A stretch of DNA of 64,000 nucleotides, from NCBI RefSeq assembly GCF_000145035.1, contig NC_014387.1:464441-528440 (forward strand), written 5' to 3'. The stretch comes from Butyrivibrio proteoclasticus B316. Its GTDB lineage: Bacteria > Bacillota > Clostridia > Lachnospirales > Lachnospiraceae. Shown piece by piece: positions 1-8,194 of the stretch. The notes under the pieces were generated by a model, which worked only from the letters and a program-made list of their open reading frames with translations, made no database searches and was not told the origin of the DNA. Every line of letters starts with the position of its first letter. The stretch's first letter is position 1. Both the position numbers and the translations under genes were made by a program.

Positions 1-1
1 G

Positions 2-424
2 GCTACCAGAATAGACGAGCTTCCACAGCTTATCAATATATTAAAGGGCGATATGTCGATAGTTGGCCCAAGGCCGGAGCGACTTGAGCATGTGCACAAA
101 TACTGCGAGGAGATTCCTGAGTTTAGTTACAGACTTAAAGTTAAGGGCGGACTTACAGGTCCTGCGCAGGTTTTTGGTAAATACAACACAAGCCCTCTTA
201 ATAAACTTAAGATGGACCTGTACTATATTACAAATTATTCACTTCTTCTGGATTTACAGATTCTCTTTGAAACTGTCAAGATACTGGTTCAGAAAGAGAG
301 TACCGAAGGCTTTTCCGAGGAAAGGGCTGAGGAGATGCATGACGCGGCAGTTTTGGAGGAAAGAACTGAGGAGATGCATGATTCGGCAACTTTAGAAGAA
401 AGTGTTGAAGAGAAGCATAATTAA
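2..424 (+). CDS. Undecaprenyl-phosphate sugar phosphotransferase, C-terminal part
   Basis: This is the 3' end of a bacterial sugar transferase, the membrane enzyme that starts a repeat unit by moving a sugar-1-phosphate onto undecaprenyl phosphate. The open frame runs in from the left edge, so the N-terminal membrane part is missing. The visible part carries the family signature: a TRIDELPQL stretch, the GDMSIVGPRPE motif and a GLTGPAQV motif. The family core ends near residue 100 of the visible part. It is followed by an acidic tail of about 35 residues made of two 13-residue repeats (EERxEEMHD core) and a third partial one, which is unusual for the family. It is placed at the head of the + strand sugar genes, as expected for an initiating enzyme. 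The sugar specificity cannot be read from this fragment. Confidence 0.9.
   Translation, partial: ATRIDELPQLINILKGDMSIVGPRPERLEHVHKYCEEIPEFSYRLKVKGGLTGPAQVFGKYNTSPLNKLKMDLYYITNYSLLLDLQILFETVKILVQKESTEGFSEERAEEMHDAAVLEERTEEMHDSATLEESVEEKHN
319..424 (+). repeat. 39-bp tandem coding repeat in the sugar transferase tail
   Basis: Two adjacent 39-bp units (about 319-357 and 358-396) encode EERAEEMHDAAVL and EERTEEMHDSATL. A third partial unit encodes EESVEEKHN before the stop. The units are diverged at the DNA level but keep frame, so the tail grew by in-frame duplication. Confidence 0.75.
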
Positions 425-446
425 CAAATAATAGAGTAAGAAAATG

Positions 447-483
447 CTTGATTAAGTTGATAATGAGTGAGTAAATAATCAAG
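447..483. other. Inverted repeat between the sugar transferase and CapE genes
   Basis: CTTGATTA (447-454) and TAATCAAG (476-483) form an 8-bp perfect inverted repeat with a 21-nt loop. No T-run follows, so it is not a typical intrinsic terminator. It could be a weak RNA hairpin or a chance dyad in AT-rich DNA. Confidence 0.3.
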
Positions 484-556
484 TCAGATATTATTTAGTA
501 AGAAAAGATATATGTAAATAAATTAGTAGTTGAATTTGCAGATAGGAGATAAAAAA

Positions 557-1597
557 ATGAGCGAATTTAAGGATAAAACACTTCTAATTACAGGTGGAAC
601 AGGAAGTTTTGGACACTGCGTACTTGACCACTTCCTTGACAGTGACCTCAAGGAGATTAGAATCTTTTCAAGAGATGAGAAGAAGCAGGACGATATGAGA
701 CATGAGCTTCAGGCTTTTCATCCTGAGCATTATAGCAAGGTTAAGTTCTTTATCGGTGATGTTAGAAATATTCAGAGTCTCAGAGATTGTATGCCTGGAG
801 TTGACTATATCTTCCACGCAGCAGCTCTTAAGGAGGTTCCAAGCTGCGAATTCTTCCCTATGGAAGCTGTACGTACCAATATTGAGGGTACAGACAATTT
901 GATCCATGCAGCTGTTGAGAATGGTGTTAAGCATGTTATATGTCTTTCAACAGATAAGGCTGCTTATCCTATTAATTCAATGGGTATTTCCAAGGCTATG
1001 ATGGAGCACATCGTATATGCTAATGCCAGAATGGCGGCTGAAAGAGGAACAATCCTCAACTGCACAAGATACGGAAATGTTATGTGCTCAAGAGGCTCTG
1101 TAATTCCGCTCTTTATTAACCAGATAAAGAACGGACACCCTATTACTATTACTGACCCTAACATGACAAGATTTATGATGAACCTTGATGAGGCTGTTGA
1201 TCTTGTTATGTTCGCATTTACTCATGGTAATCCTGGAGATCTTTTTGTTCAGAAGGCTGATGCTTCTACAATCGGAGATCTTGCTACAGCTGTTCAGCAG
1301 CTCTTTGGCGAGACTGATACCAAGATAATCGGTTCAAGACATGGCGAGAAGCTTTATGAGACACTTCTTACCAAGGAAGAGAGACTCCGCTCAGAGGATA
1401 TGGGCAATTACTACAGAGTAGTTGCTGATGCAAGAGATCTTAACTATGACAAGTTCTATGTAGAGGGAGAAGTTCAGACAGCAGCCAAGGAGGCTTATAC
1501 CAGCCACAATACTACAAGACTTGATGTTGAGGGCACAGTTAAAAAGCTCCTTTCTACAACTTACGTTCAGGAAGAGCTTGCTGCAATGGGTAAATAA
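557..1597 (+). CDS. capE: UDP-GlcNAc 4,6-dehydratase/5-epimerase, CapE/FnlA type
   Basis: An extended SDR enzyme of 346 aa. CapE-type enzymes convert UDP-GlcNAc to UDP-2-acetamido-2,6-dideoxy-beta-L-arabino-hexos-4-ulose, the first step to UDP-L-FucNAc. The NAD(P)-binding motif TGGTGSFG is at residues 12-19. The FlaA1/CapE-type active-site block STDKA followed by YPIN-x-MG-x-SK runs from about residue 131 to 146, with D133, K134 and K146 visible. The start at 557 is chosen over an in-frame upstream ATG (530) because AGGAG lies just before it and homologues begin at this point. CapF lies two genes downstream. The dehydratase family is sure; the inverting CapE assignment rests on motif similarity and the CapF neighbour. 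Confidence 0.88.
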   Translation: MSEFKDKTLLITGGTGSFGHCVLDHFLDSDLKEIRIFSRDEKKQDDMRHELQAFHPEHYSKVKFFIGDVRNIQSLRDCMPGVDYIFHAAALKEVPSCEFFPMEAVRTNIEGTDNLIHAAVENGVKHVICLSTDKAAYPINSMGISKAMMEHIVYANARMAAERGTILNCTRYGNVMCSRGSVIPLFINQIKNGHPITITDPNMTRFMMNLDEAVDLVMFAFTHGNPGDLFVQKADASTIGDLATAVQQLFGETDTKIIGSRHGEKLYETLLTKEERLRSEDMGNYYRVVADARDLNYDKFYVEGEVQTAAKEAYTSHNTTRLDVEGTVKKLLSTTYVQEELAAMGK

Positions 1598-1618
1598 AGA
1601 CGACAAGCGAAGTGGGAT

Positions 1619-1852
1619 TCGATTAGCCACAAGTAGTTATAAAAGGCGATTGCGGCTAAGGGAAAAACGAGTAGCGTCGAGCTCGATTAGCCGCAAGTAG
1701 TTATAAAAGGTGATTGCGGCTAAAGAAAGAGTGAGTAGCAGTGGAGCTCGATTAGCCGCAAGTAGTTATAAAAGGTGATTGCGGCTAAAGAAAGAGTGAG
1801 TAGTAGTGAAATTCGATTAGCCGCAAGAGGAAAATGAGTAATTTGCGGCTAA
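1619..1852. repeat. Four tandem ~65-bp units, each with a TTAGCCGCAA/TTGCGGCTAA hairpin
   Basis: The gap between the CapE gene and the next GT4 is filled by four head-to-tail units starting with GATTAG at 1621, 1685, 1750 and 1815 (spacing 64, 65, 65). Each unit has TTAGCCGCAA and its reverse complement TTGCGGCTAA, giving 10-bp stems with 14- to 18-nt loops; unit 1 has one mismatch and unit 4 a different, shorter loop. Units 2 and 3 are almost identical, including the stretch after the hairpin. No T-run follows any hairpin, so these are not simple terminators. Confidence 0.9.
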
Positions 1853-1875
1853 CTATGTGGATATAACAAGAGACG

Positions 1876-3336
1876 ATGACGGATACAAGCGCAGTTGGGA
1901 TAGATAAAGTGAATAATGATGGAAATAGATCGCTGCGTATCCTTGTGGTTACAGAGTGCTTCTGGCCGGATATATATGCAATCAATGATATAGTTGAGAA
2001 ATTGGTTAAGCGAGGTCATAGGGTAACAGTTCTAACTGGACTTCCGGATTACACCACTACTGAGATTCCGCCTGAGTACAGACATGGGCAGAACAGGCAC
2101 CAGAACTACAAGGGTGCTGATGTTTACAGGGTTCAGACAATTGCAAGGCACCATGGACCAATCTGGAGGAGCCTTAGCTATCTGTCATTTGTTGTAGCAG
2201 GCTGGATGAGAGCTAAGACTCAGGACTGGAAGCATACAGAGGTATGGGGGAATTCTGAAAACCAAGAAAAAAGAATTGGCAATACATCGAACCAGTCAGA
2301 TATAGACAATAGTAGTTATGTTGAGACTAGAAGTAATGGATCTAGTGATATAGATGATGCAGACTTTGATGTGATATATGTGTGGGAGGTATCTCCGGTG
2401 ACTATGGCAGTTCCGGCGATCGCCCTTAAAAAGAGGTACAAAAAGCCTCTTTTCCTGTATTGTATGGATATTTGGCCTGAGTGTGTCAAAGCTATGAGTA
2501 TCAAGGAAGGAACACTTCCTTACAAGCTCATTCATTGGTGGACCAAGAGAATATACAGACAGTGCGATCACATCGCAGTTTCTTCCAAGCCATTCTTCCA
2601 GTACATGGAGGAAAAGAATGGAATAAAAAGGGACAAGATGAGCTATCTGCCCCAGTATGCAGATGTGGGGCTGTTGGAGCTTGATACGAGTAAGATTAGT
2701 AATCAGAATGTGACTAATACTAGTTCTGAATCTAATGATAATGCAGATGATTTAGTTGGAAATGACGGAATAAATCATACAGACTTTCTCTTTATTGGTA
2801 ACATAGGAAAAGCTCAAAATCTGGACTGCCTGATGAAAGCCATGACCGTGTTCAAGGGACGGACAGATGTACGTCTTCATATGGTAGGTGGCGGCTCAGA
2901 ATTTGAGAATATTCAGAAGCTGGCACAGGACCTTGGAATAGGCGATATCGTTACCTTCTATGGACCTAAGCCATTTAAAGAAGCAGTAGCTTATTACAAC
3001 AAGGCTGATGCCTGTGTTCTGACACTGGATGGTTCAACTCACATCGGAGATACACTTCCAGGTAAGCTTCAGACCTACATGGCAGCAGGTAAGACAATTC
3101 TGGCGGCGGCTAATGGCGCAGCCATGGACATCATAAAAGAGGCAGAGTGTGGCAAGTGCGTTGCAGCAGGAGATGACAAGGCTTATGGACAGGCGCTTCT
3201 GGACTTTGCAGATTATAAAGAAAAGTACTCTGATTGCGGCGAAAAGGCTCGCAAGTATTTCAGAGAGAATTTCATGGAAGAGCAGCATTTTGTGGAACTC
3301 GAAAGACTTCTCAATATGATGACAGATAGACATTGA
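1876..3336 (+). CDS. GT4 glycosyltransferase, WbuB/WcaI-like
   Basis: A GT-B fold glycosyltransferase of 486 aa, longer than the roughly 400 aa usual for this group. After about 15 polar residues the N-terminal domain starts with LRILVVTECFWPD, typical of WbuB/WcaI-like enzymes that sit beside FnlA/FnlB in several O-antigen clusters. The C-terminal domain has the FIGNIGKAQNL start, a GGGSE loop and a DTLPGKLQTYMAAGK stretch with the acceptor/nucleotide end. Two Asn/Ser/Asp-rich inserts, at about residues 122-158 and 272-296, account for the extra length and look like disordered loops. It lies between the CapE and CapF genes, so a FucNAc-type donor is a reasonable guess. The start is preceded only by a weak AGAG. 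Confidence 0.82.
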   Translation: MTDTSAVGIDKVNNDGNRSLRILVVTECFWPDIYAINDIVEKLVKRGHRVTVLTGLPDYTTTEIPPEYRHGQNRHQNYKGADVYRVQTIARHHGPIWRSLSYLSFVVAGWMRAKTQDWKHTEVWGNSENQEKRIGNTSNQSDIDNSSYVETRSNGSSDIDDADFDVIYVWEVSPVTMAVPAIALKKRYKKPLFLYCMDIWPECVKAMSIKEGTLPYKLIHWWTKRIYRQCDHIAVSSKPFFQYMEEKNGIKRDKMSYLPQYADVGLLELDTSKISNQNVTNTSSESNDNADDLVGNDGINHTDFLFIGNIGKAQNLDCLMKAMTVFKGRTDVRLHMVGGGSEFENIQKLAQDLGIGDIVTFYGPKPFKEAVAYYNKADACVLTLDGSTHIGDTLPGKLQTYMAAGKTILAAANGAAMDIIKEAECGKCVAAGDDKAYGQALLDFADYKEKYSDCGEKARKYFRENFMEEQHFVELERLLNMMTDRH

Positions 3337-3456
3337 ATTTGAATGAGTAATGTAAGAATTGATGATATCTTGAAGTTGATTACGGAAACCGCACTAGTAG
3401 CGGATGTCGTGAGAATTTGATTCGAGAAAAGATAATAATGATACAAGGAGTTCAGA

Positions 3457-4695
3457 ATGAAAATCTTAGTAACAGGAGCTAAGGGATTCGTTGGACGAAA
3501 CCTGGTTGAGAATCTCAAAAATGTCAGAGATGGCAAGAACCGTACCAGGCCAGATCTGACAATAGATGAGATATACGAATATGACATAGATACTGATCCT
3601 GATCTGTTACAGGACTACTGCAGAAATGCAGATTTTGTTTTCCATCTTGCAGGTGTCAACAGACCTAAGGATCCTAAAGAGTACATGGACGGAAACTTTG
3701 GATTTTCAAGTGTACTTCTTAATACATTAAAGGAATGCAAAAACACAGCACCTGTTATGCTCTCATCATCAATTCAGGCTTCACTTACAGGAAGATTTGC
3801 AGGTTCTGAATATGGTAAATCCAAGCTTGCGGGTGAGGAACTGTTTTTCAAATATGGTGAAGAGACAGGGGCAAAGGTGCTTGTATACCGTTTCCCTAAC
3901 CTTTTTGGAAAGTGGTGCAGACCTAATTACAACTCTGCTGTAGCTACATTTTGTAACAACATAGCAAATGGCCTTCCTATTCAGGTTAATGACCCGAGTA
4001 CAGAATTGGAACTTGTATATATCGACGATCTTGTAGAAGAGATGCTTGATGCACTTGAGAACAAAGAGCATTACATGACAGATGTATTATTAAACGCAAG
4101 CGAAGAGACAAGTGATTACGGCGATGGTAAAAGATATTGCTGCGTTCCGGTTTATCACAGGGCTACTCTTGGAGAGATAGTTAATCTTCTTCATACTTTT
4201 GAGGAAGTTCCCAAAACTCTTATTGTACCTGAGATTCCAGACGGCTCTTTTGCCAAGAAATTGTATTCAACATACCTTTCATATCTGCCAAAAGAGAAGA
4301 TGATCTTTGATATTCCTACACATGAGGATGACAGAGGCTCTTTTACCGAGATTTACAAGTCACTTAACTGTGGACAGATCAGCATAAATGTATCAAAACC
4401 CGGTGTGATCAAGGGCCAGCATTGGCACAACTCCAAATGGGAGATATTCATTGTAGTATCGGGAAGAGCTCTTATACAGGAGAGGAAGCTTGGAATAGAT
4501 CCTGAGACGGGCAAAGAGTATCCGGTTATAAACTTCGAGGTATCGGGTGACAAGCTTCAGGCGGTTCAGATGCTTCCCGGATATACTCACAATATTATAA
4601 ACCTCTCAGATACAGAAAACCTCGTAACTGTTATGTGGGCAAATGAAATTTTTGATGGGAATAAGCCTGAGACATACAGGGAGATTGTCGAGTAA
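3457..4695 (+). CDS. capF: CapF/FnlB-type UDP-6-deoxy-4-keto-HexNAc reductase with cupin domain
   Basis: A 412-aa bifunctional-architecture enzyme: an N-terminal extended SDR domain (GAKGFVGRN near residues 7-15, YGKSK active-site motif near residue 120) followed from about residue 285 by a cupin domain with DDRGSFTEI and a HWHN metal-binding motif. In Staphylococcus CapF this pair epimerises and then reduces the CapE product to UDP-2-acetamido-2,6-dideoxy-L-talose. It is slightly longer than CapF (about 370 aa), with extra residues in the region around 210-230. AAGGAG lies 7 nt before the ATG. CapG, the last enzyme of the pathway, is not found in the window. Confidence 0.88.
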   Translation: MKILVTGAKGFVGRNLVENLKNVRDGKNRTRPDLTIDEIYEYDIDTDPDLLQDYCRNADFVFHLAGVNRPKDPKEYMDGNFGFSSVLLNTLKECKNTAPVMLSSSIQASLTGRFAGSEYGKSKLAGEELFFKYGEETGAKVLVYRFPNLFGKWCRPNYNSAVATFCNNIANGLPIQVNDPSTELELVYIDDLVEEMLDALENKEHYMTDVLLNASEETSDYGDGKRYCCVPVYHRATLGEIVNLLHTFEEVPKTLIVPEIPDGSFAKKLYSTYLSYLPKEKMIFDIPTHEDDRGSFTEIYKSLNCGQISINVSKPGVIKGQHWHNSKWEIFIVVSGRALIQERKLGIDPETGKEYPVINFEVSGDKLQAVQMLPGYTHNIINLSDTENLVTVMWANEIFDGNKPETYREIVE

Positions 4696-4764
4696 CACTC
4701 TGTATTAGTGGTTGAGATACAGGGGGAACATAATAGTTAAGGGGAATCAGAAAAGGAGTGTATT

Positions 4765-5655
4765 ATGTTCACAAGGAAAACAAAGGAAGATAAGCCGGTT
4801 GTGGCTATCTGCTACGATTTTGATAAAACTCTTTCGCCTAATGATATGCAGGCTCAGGGGTACATACAGTCTGTAGGCTATGATGTTGATGAATTCTGGA
4901 AGGATTCCAACAGCGTTGCTTTTGCAAATGAGATGGACCAGAATCTTGCTTACATGTACAAGATGCTTGATGAAGCAAGGGGAAAATTTGTATTCAACAA
5001 GCAGGCACTTATGGACTATGGTTCTAAGGTTGAGCTCTTTAAGGGTGTTGAGGAGTGGTTTGACAGAATTCGTCAGTACGGCGCAGATAACGGTGTAATT
5101 GTTGAGCATTACATCATTTCTTCAGGCCTTAAGGAGATGATCGAGGGAACCTCAATTGCCAAGAAGGGCGTGTTTGAGCAGATCTACGCAAACAGCTTTT
5201 ATTATGATAACAGGGGCGAGGTTAAGTGGCCGGCTCAGGTTGTCAACTACACCAACAAGACTCAGTTCCTCTTTAGAATTGAGAAGGGGGTCTTAAATCC
5301 AAATGATCCAATGGTCAACGATTACATTCCTCTTGAGGAAGTAAGAATTCCATTTAGAAATATGATCTACATTGGCGACAGTGATACGGATGTGCCATGC
5401 ATGAGACTTGTAAATGCTTATGGCGGTCATTCTATCGGAGTTTATAACTCAGAGACAGGTGATAAGACCAAGGTTTACAAGATGATGCAGGAAGACAGGA
5501 TCAGATTTTTTGCTCCTGCTGATTATACAGACGGAAGCGAGCTTGACTGCCTGGTTAAGGCAATCATCGACAGAACACAGGCTAATGAGAAACTTCACGA
5601 TATTCATAACAAGATGAAGAGAGAGTATCTTGAGGCTGAGAAACACAAAAACTGA
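4765..5655 (+). CDS. HAD-superfamily phosphatase
   Basis: A 296-aa haloacid dehalogenase-type hydrolase. Motif I is DFDKT at residues 18-22 with the two catalytic aspartates; motif II is the SSGL stretch near residue 118; motif IV is GDSDTD at 204-209. A cap-type insert lies between motifs I and II. These enzymes dephosphorylate small phosphorylated metabolites. The substrate is not evident, but its position between the CapF gene and a GT4 suggests a sugar phosphate or a housekeeping role carried in the locus. AAGGAG precedes the ATG. No membrane segment is seen, so it should be cytosolic. Confidence 0.8.
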   Translation: MFTRKTKEDKPVVAICYDFDKTLSPNDMQAQGYIQSVGYDVDEFWKDSNSVAFANEMDQNLAYMYKMLDEARGKFVFNKQALMDYGSKVELFKGVEEWFDRIRQYGADNGVIVEHYIISSGLKEMIEGTSIAKKGVFEQIYANSFYYDNRGEVKWPAQVVNYTNKTQFLFRIEKGVLNPNDPMVNDYIPLEEVRIPFRNMIYIGDSDTDVPCMRLVNAYGGHSIGVYNSETGDKTKVYKMMQEDRIRFFAPADYTDGSELDCLVKAIIDRTQANEKLHDIHNKMKREYLEAEKHKN

Positions 5656-5681
5656 TTTGATTCACAGATTGGGAAACAGGC

Positions 5682-6899
5682 GTGAGCAAATTACTGATAG
5701 TAAATTCTGTTCTGGGCTTTGGCTCAACAGGCAAAATAGTCATGAACATAGCCAGGGAATACGAACAGAAGGGCTACGAGGTTAAGGTAGCATTTGGCAG
5801 GATCATGAAGCAGGCGGCAACGTCATCAGATGGCAAAAGAGCTGCTTTGTACGGAAATATGGGCGTGCGTATCGGAAACGATATGGACGTCTATTGTCAT
5901 GGAATTCTTTCAAGGATCACAGATAAACACGGGCTTTATTCCAGGATGTCCACCAGGAAGTTCCTGAAATGGGCAAGTGAGTATGATCCGGACGTTTTGT
6001 GGATGCACAATATCCACGGCTACTATATCAACTATGAGATGTTGTTTGACTGGATCAAATCAAGGCCACAGATGAAGGTCAAGTGGACACTGCATGACTG
6101 CTGGTCTTTTACCGGGCACTGTGCACACTTTGCTTATGTTAAGTGTGATAAATGGAAAGAAGGGTGCCATGACTGCCCACAGCGTGCAACATACCCTGCG
6201 GCTATAAGGGATAACAGCGTAGGAAACTTTAGGCGTAAAAAAGCAGCTTTTACCGGAGTTTCTGATATGACTCTGATCACTCCATCCGAATGGCTTAAAG
6301 ATATGGTGAAGCAAAGCTATATGTCAGAGTACCCTGTAGAAGTGAAGTACAACACGATAAATACTGAAGTTTTCAGGCCTGTGGATAACTCTTTTAAAAG
6401 GAATCATGGAATAGAGGATAAAAAGATGATCCTGGGAGTTGCCAGTTTCTGGAATGAGAGAAAAGGGTTGGATGATTTTATAGAGCTGGACAAGAAGCTG
6501 AGAAGTATTGATGAAAGCGAAAGTACAGACTTGGCATCAGAACAGAATAGTGCACATGGAACGGAAAAAGGTAACAGATCCAAATTCAAGATTGTGCTTG
6601 TGGGACTTAGCGAAGCGCAGATGGAAGACCTTAGAAAAAAGGGTTCAGATATATTGGGAATTCCGAGGACTAACAGTGTATCGGAAATCGTAGAGATTTA
6701 TTCGGCAGCAGATGTGTTTGTTAATCCAACCTACGAGGATACCTTCCCCACTGTCAATATGGAGGCTGAGGCCTGCGGAACACCTGTAATTACATACGAC
6801 ACAGGCGGATGTAGAGAGACGCTTAAGTCGGATAAGAGCATGGTAATTCCACAGAGCGTTGATGAGATAATCGAGGCGCTTGGTAAAATGAATGTTTGA
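5682..6899 (+). CDS. GT4 glycosyltransferase with Cys-rich acceptor-domain element
   Basis: A 405-aa GT-B glycosyltransferase that starts at a GTG. The N-terminal domain begins LLIVNSVLGFGSTGKI; around residues 136-170 there is the HDCWSFTGHC element followed by a Cys cluster (KC, GC, DCP), a pattern known from a group of colanic-acid-type GT4 enzymes. The C-terminal domain has the FVNPTYEDTFP and EAxACGTPVI motifs that bind the nucleotide sugar. A polar Ser/Glu/Asn-rich insert of about 28 residues lies near residue 275 between beta strands of the C-terminal domain. The donor and acceptor are unknown. The gene follows the HAD gene by 26 bp, so they may be cotranscribed. Confidence 0.84.
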   Translation: MSKLLIVNSVLGFGSTGKIVMNIAREYEQKGYEVKVAFGRIMKQAATSSDGKRAALYGNMGVRIGNDMDVYCHGILSRITDKHGLYSRMSTRKFLKWASEYDPDVLWMHNIHGYYINYEMLFDWIKSRPQMKVKWTLHDCWSFTGHCAHFAYVKCDKWKEGCHDCPQRATYPAAIRDNSVGNFRRKKAAFTGVSDMTLITPSEWLKDMVKQSYMSEYPVEVKYNTINTEVFRPVDNSFKRNHGIEDKKMILGVASFWNERKGLDDFIELDKKLRSIDESESTDLASEQNSAHGTEKGNRSKFKIVLVGLSEAQMEDLRKKGSDILGIPRTNSVSEIVEIYSAADVFVNPTYEDTFPTVNMEAEACGTPVITYDTGGCRETLKSDKSMVIPQSVDEIIEALGKMNV

Positions 6900-7002
6900 G
6901 TATAATGATATTCAGATACTGAGTGGTGTTATGTGATAGTTGGAAATATGATTATTGCAATATAGATTTTGAAGTTATTGGGTACAGAAAGAAGATAAAA
7001 AT

Positions 7003-8118
7003 ATGAGTTTAGATAACACAATGAAAGTTCCTTTTGTAAGTTTTAAACCTTTGGAAAAAGAGCTTGATGGTGATCTTCGAGTAGCTTTTGAAAGAGTATA
7101 CGAGAACAGCTGGTATATTGAGGGCAAAGAAGACGAAAAATTTGAAGCTTCATTTGCTGAATATTGTAAGAGCAAGTACTGTGTTGGAGTTGGAAACGGC
7201 CTCGACGCCCTGATGCTGGCACTTAAAGCCCTGGGAGTAAAGGAGGGGGATGAAGTAATTGTCCCATCTAATACATATATTGCTACAGCTCTTGCAGTAA
7301 CTTACGTTGGAGCAACTCCTGTTTTTGTTGAGCCGGACATCAGGACTTTTAACATTGATCCTGCGCGTATTGAGGAAAAGATAACAGACAAAACTGTAGC
7401 TATTATGCCTGTACATCTTTATGGACAGGCTTGCGATATGGATCCTATTATGGAAATTGCCGGAAAGCATGACCTGTATGTGGTCGAAGACTGTGCTCAG
7501 GCTCATGGGGCTACATACAAGGGCAGGGTTATAGGCTCTTTTGGTAATGCCGCAGGCTTTAGTTTCTATCCGGGCAAGAATCTTGGTGCTCTTGGTGATG
7601 CCGGTGCAACAGTCACAAATGATAAAGATCTTGCTGCCAAGATCAGAGCTCTTGGCAATTACGGCTCTGATTATAAGTATCATCACATCTATAAAGGCAA
7701 CAACTCAAGACTTGATGAGATGCAGGCAGCTTTTTTATCTGCCAAGCTTCCTCATCTTGATAAGGTTAATGTAAACAGACGCAGTATTGCAGATAAGTAT
7801 CTGAAGGGCATTACAAATCCTGAGGTTATATTGCCTTTTGTACCTGACTATGCAGTTCCGGTGTGGCATATCTTTGGAATCCGCTGCAAGAGAAGGGATG
7901 AGCTTGAGAAGTTCCTGAATTACCGCGGAATCACAACTAACAAACACTATCCGATTCCTATGCACCTTCAGGAATGCTACAAGGATCTTGGCTATAAAGA
8001 GGGAGATTTCCCTATTGCTGAAGAAATCAGCACAACAGAACTTAGTATTCCTATGTTCTACGGAATGACTGATGAGCAGATTCAATATGTAATTGATACG
8101 ATCAATGATTTCAAATAA
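7003..8118 (+). CDS. DegT/DnrJ/EryC1/StrS aminotransferase, FdtB-like
   Basis: A 371-aa PLP-dependent sugar aminotransferase. The block EDCAQAHGA binds PLP, and the Schiff-base lysine is in [13 protein letters not shown] near residue 195. The sequence pattern [15 protein letters not shown]-type motif (here GNGLDAL) and NTYIAT is typical of enzymes that aminate C3 of dTDP-3-keto-6-deoxyhexoses (FdtB, QdtB, DesV). The partner 3,4-ketoisomerase (FdtA type) is 11 kb downstream at 19048. Two ATG codons (7003 and 7021) are possible; the first is closer to the AGAAGA purine tract. The amino donor is expected to be glutamate. No RmlA or RmlB is present in the window. Confidence 0.86.
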   Translation: MSLDNTMKVPFVSFKPLEKELDGDLRVAFERVYENSWYIEGKEDEKFEASFAEYCKSKYCVGVGNGLDALMLALKALGVKEGDEVIVPSNTYIATALAVTYVGATPVFVEPDIRTFNIDPARIEEKITDKTVAIMPVHLYGQACDMDPIMEIAGKHDLYVVEDCAQAHGATYKGRVIGSFGNAAGFSFYPGKNLGALGDAGATVTNDKDLAAKIRALGNYGSDYKYHHIYKGNNSRLDEMQAAFLSAKLPHLDKVNVNRRSIADKYLKGITNPEVILPFVPDYAVPVWHIFGIRCKRRDELEKFLNYRGITTNKHYPIPMHLQECYKDLGYKEGDFPIAEEISTTELSIPMFYGMTDEQIQYVIDTINDFK

Positions 8119-8194
8119 TAAATAATACGATTCTGAAACAAGTAGGTAATTCCTATTTGTGAGAGCCAATATATTTTTGGTTAGGGGAGTTCTA

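Noticed and set aside
1619..1852. CRISPR array
   Set aside because: The sequence between the hairpin repeats is also repeated, so there are no unique spacers, and no cas gene is present.
7150..7686. 178-aa reverse-strand ORF
   Set aside because: Antisense to the conserved core of the FdtB-like aminotransferase and without recognisable features.
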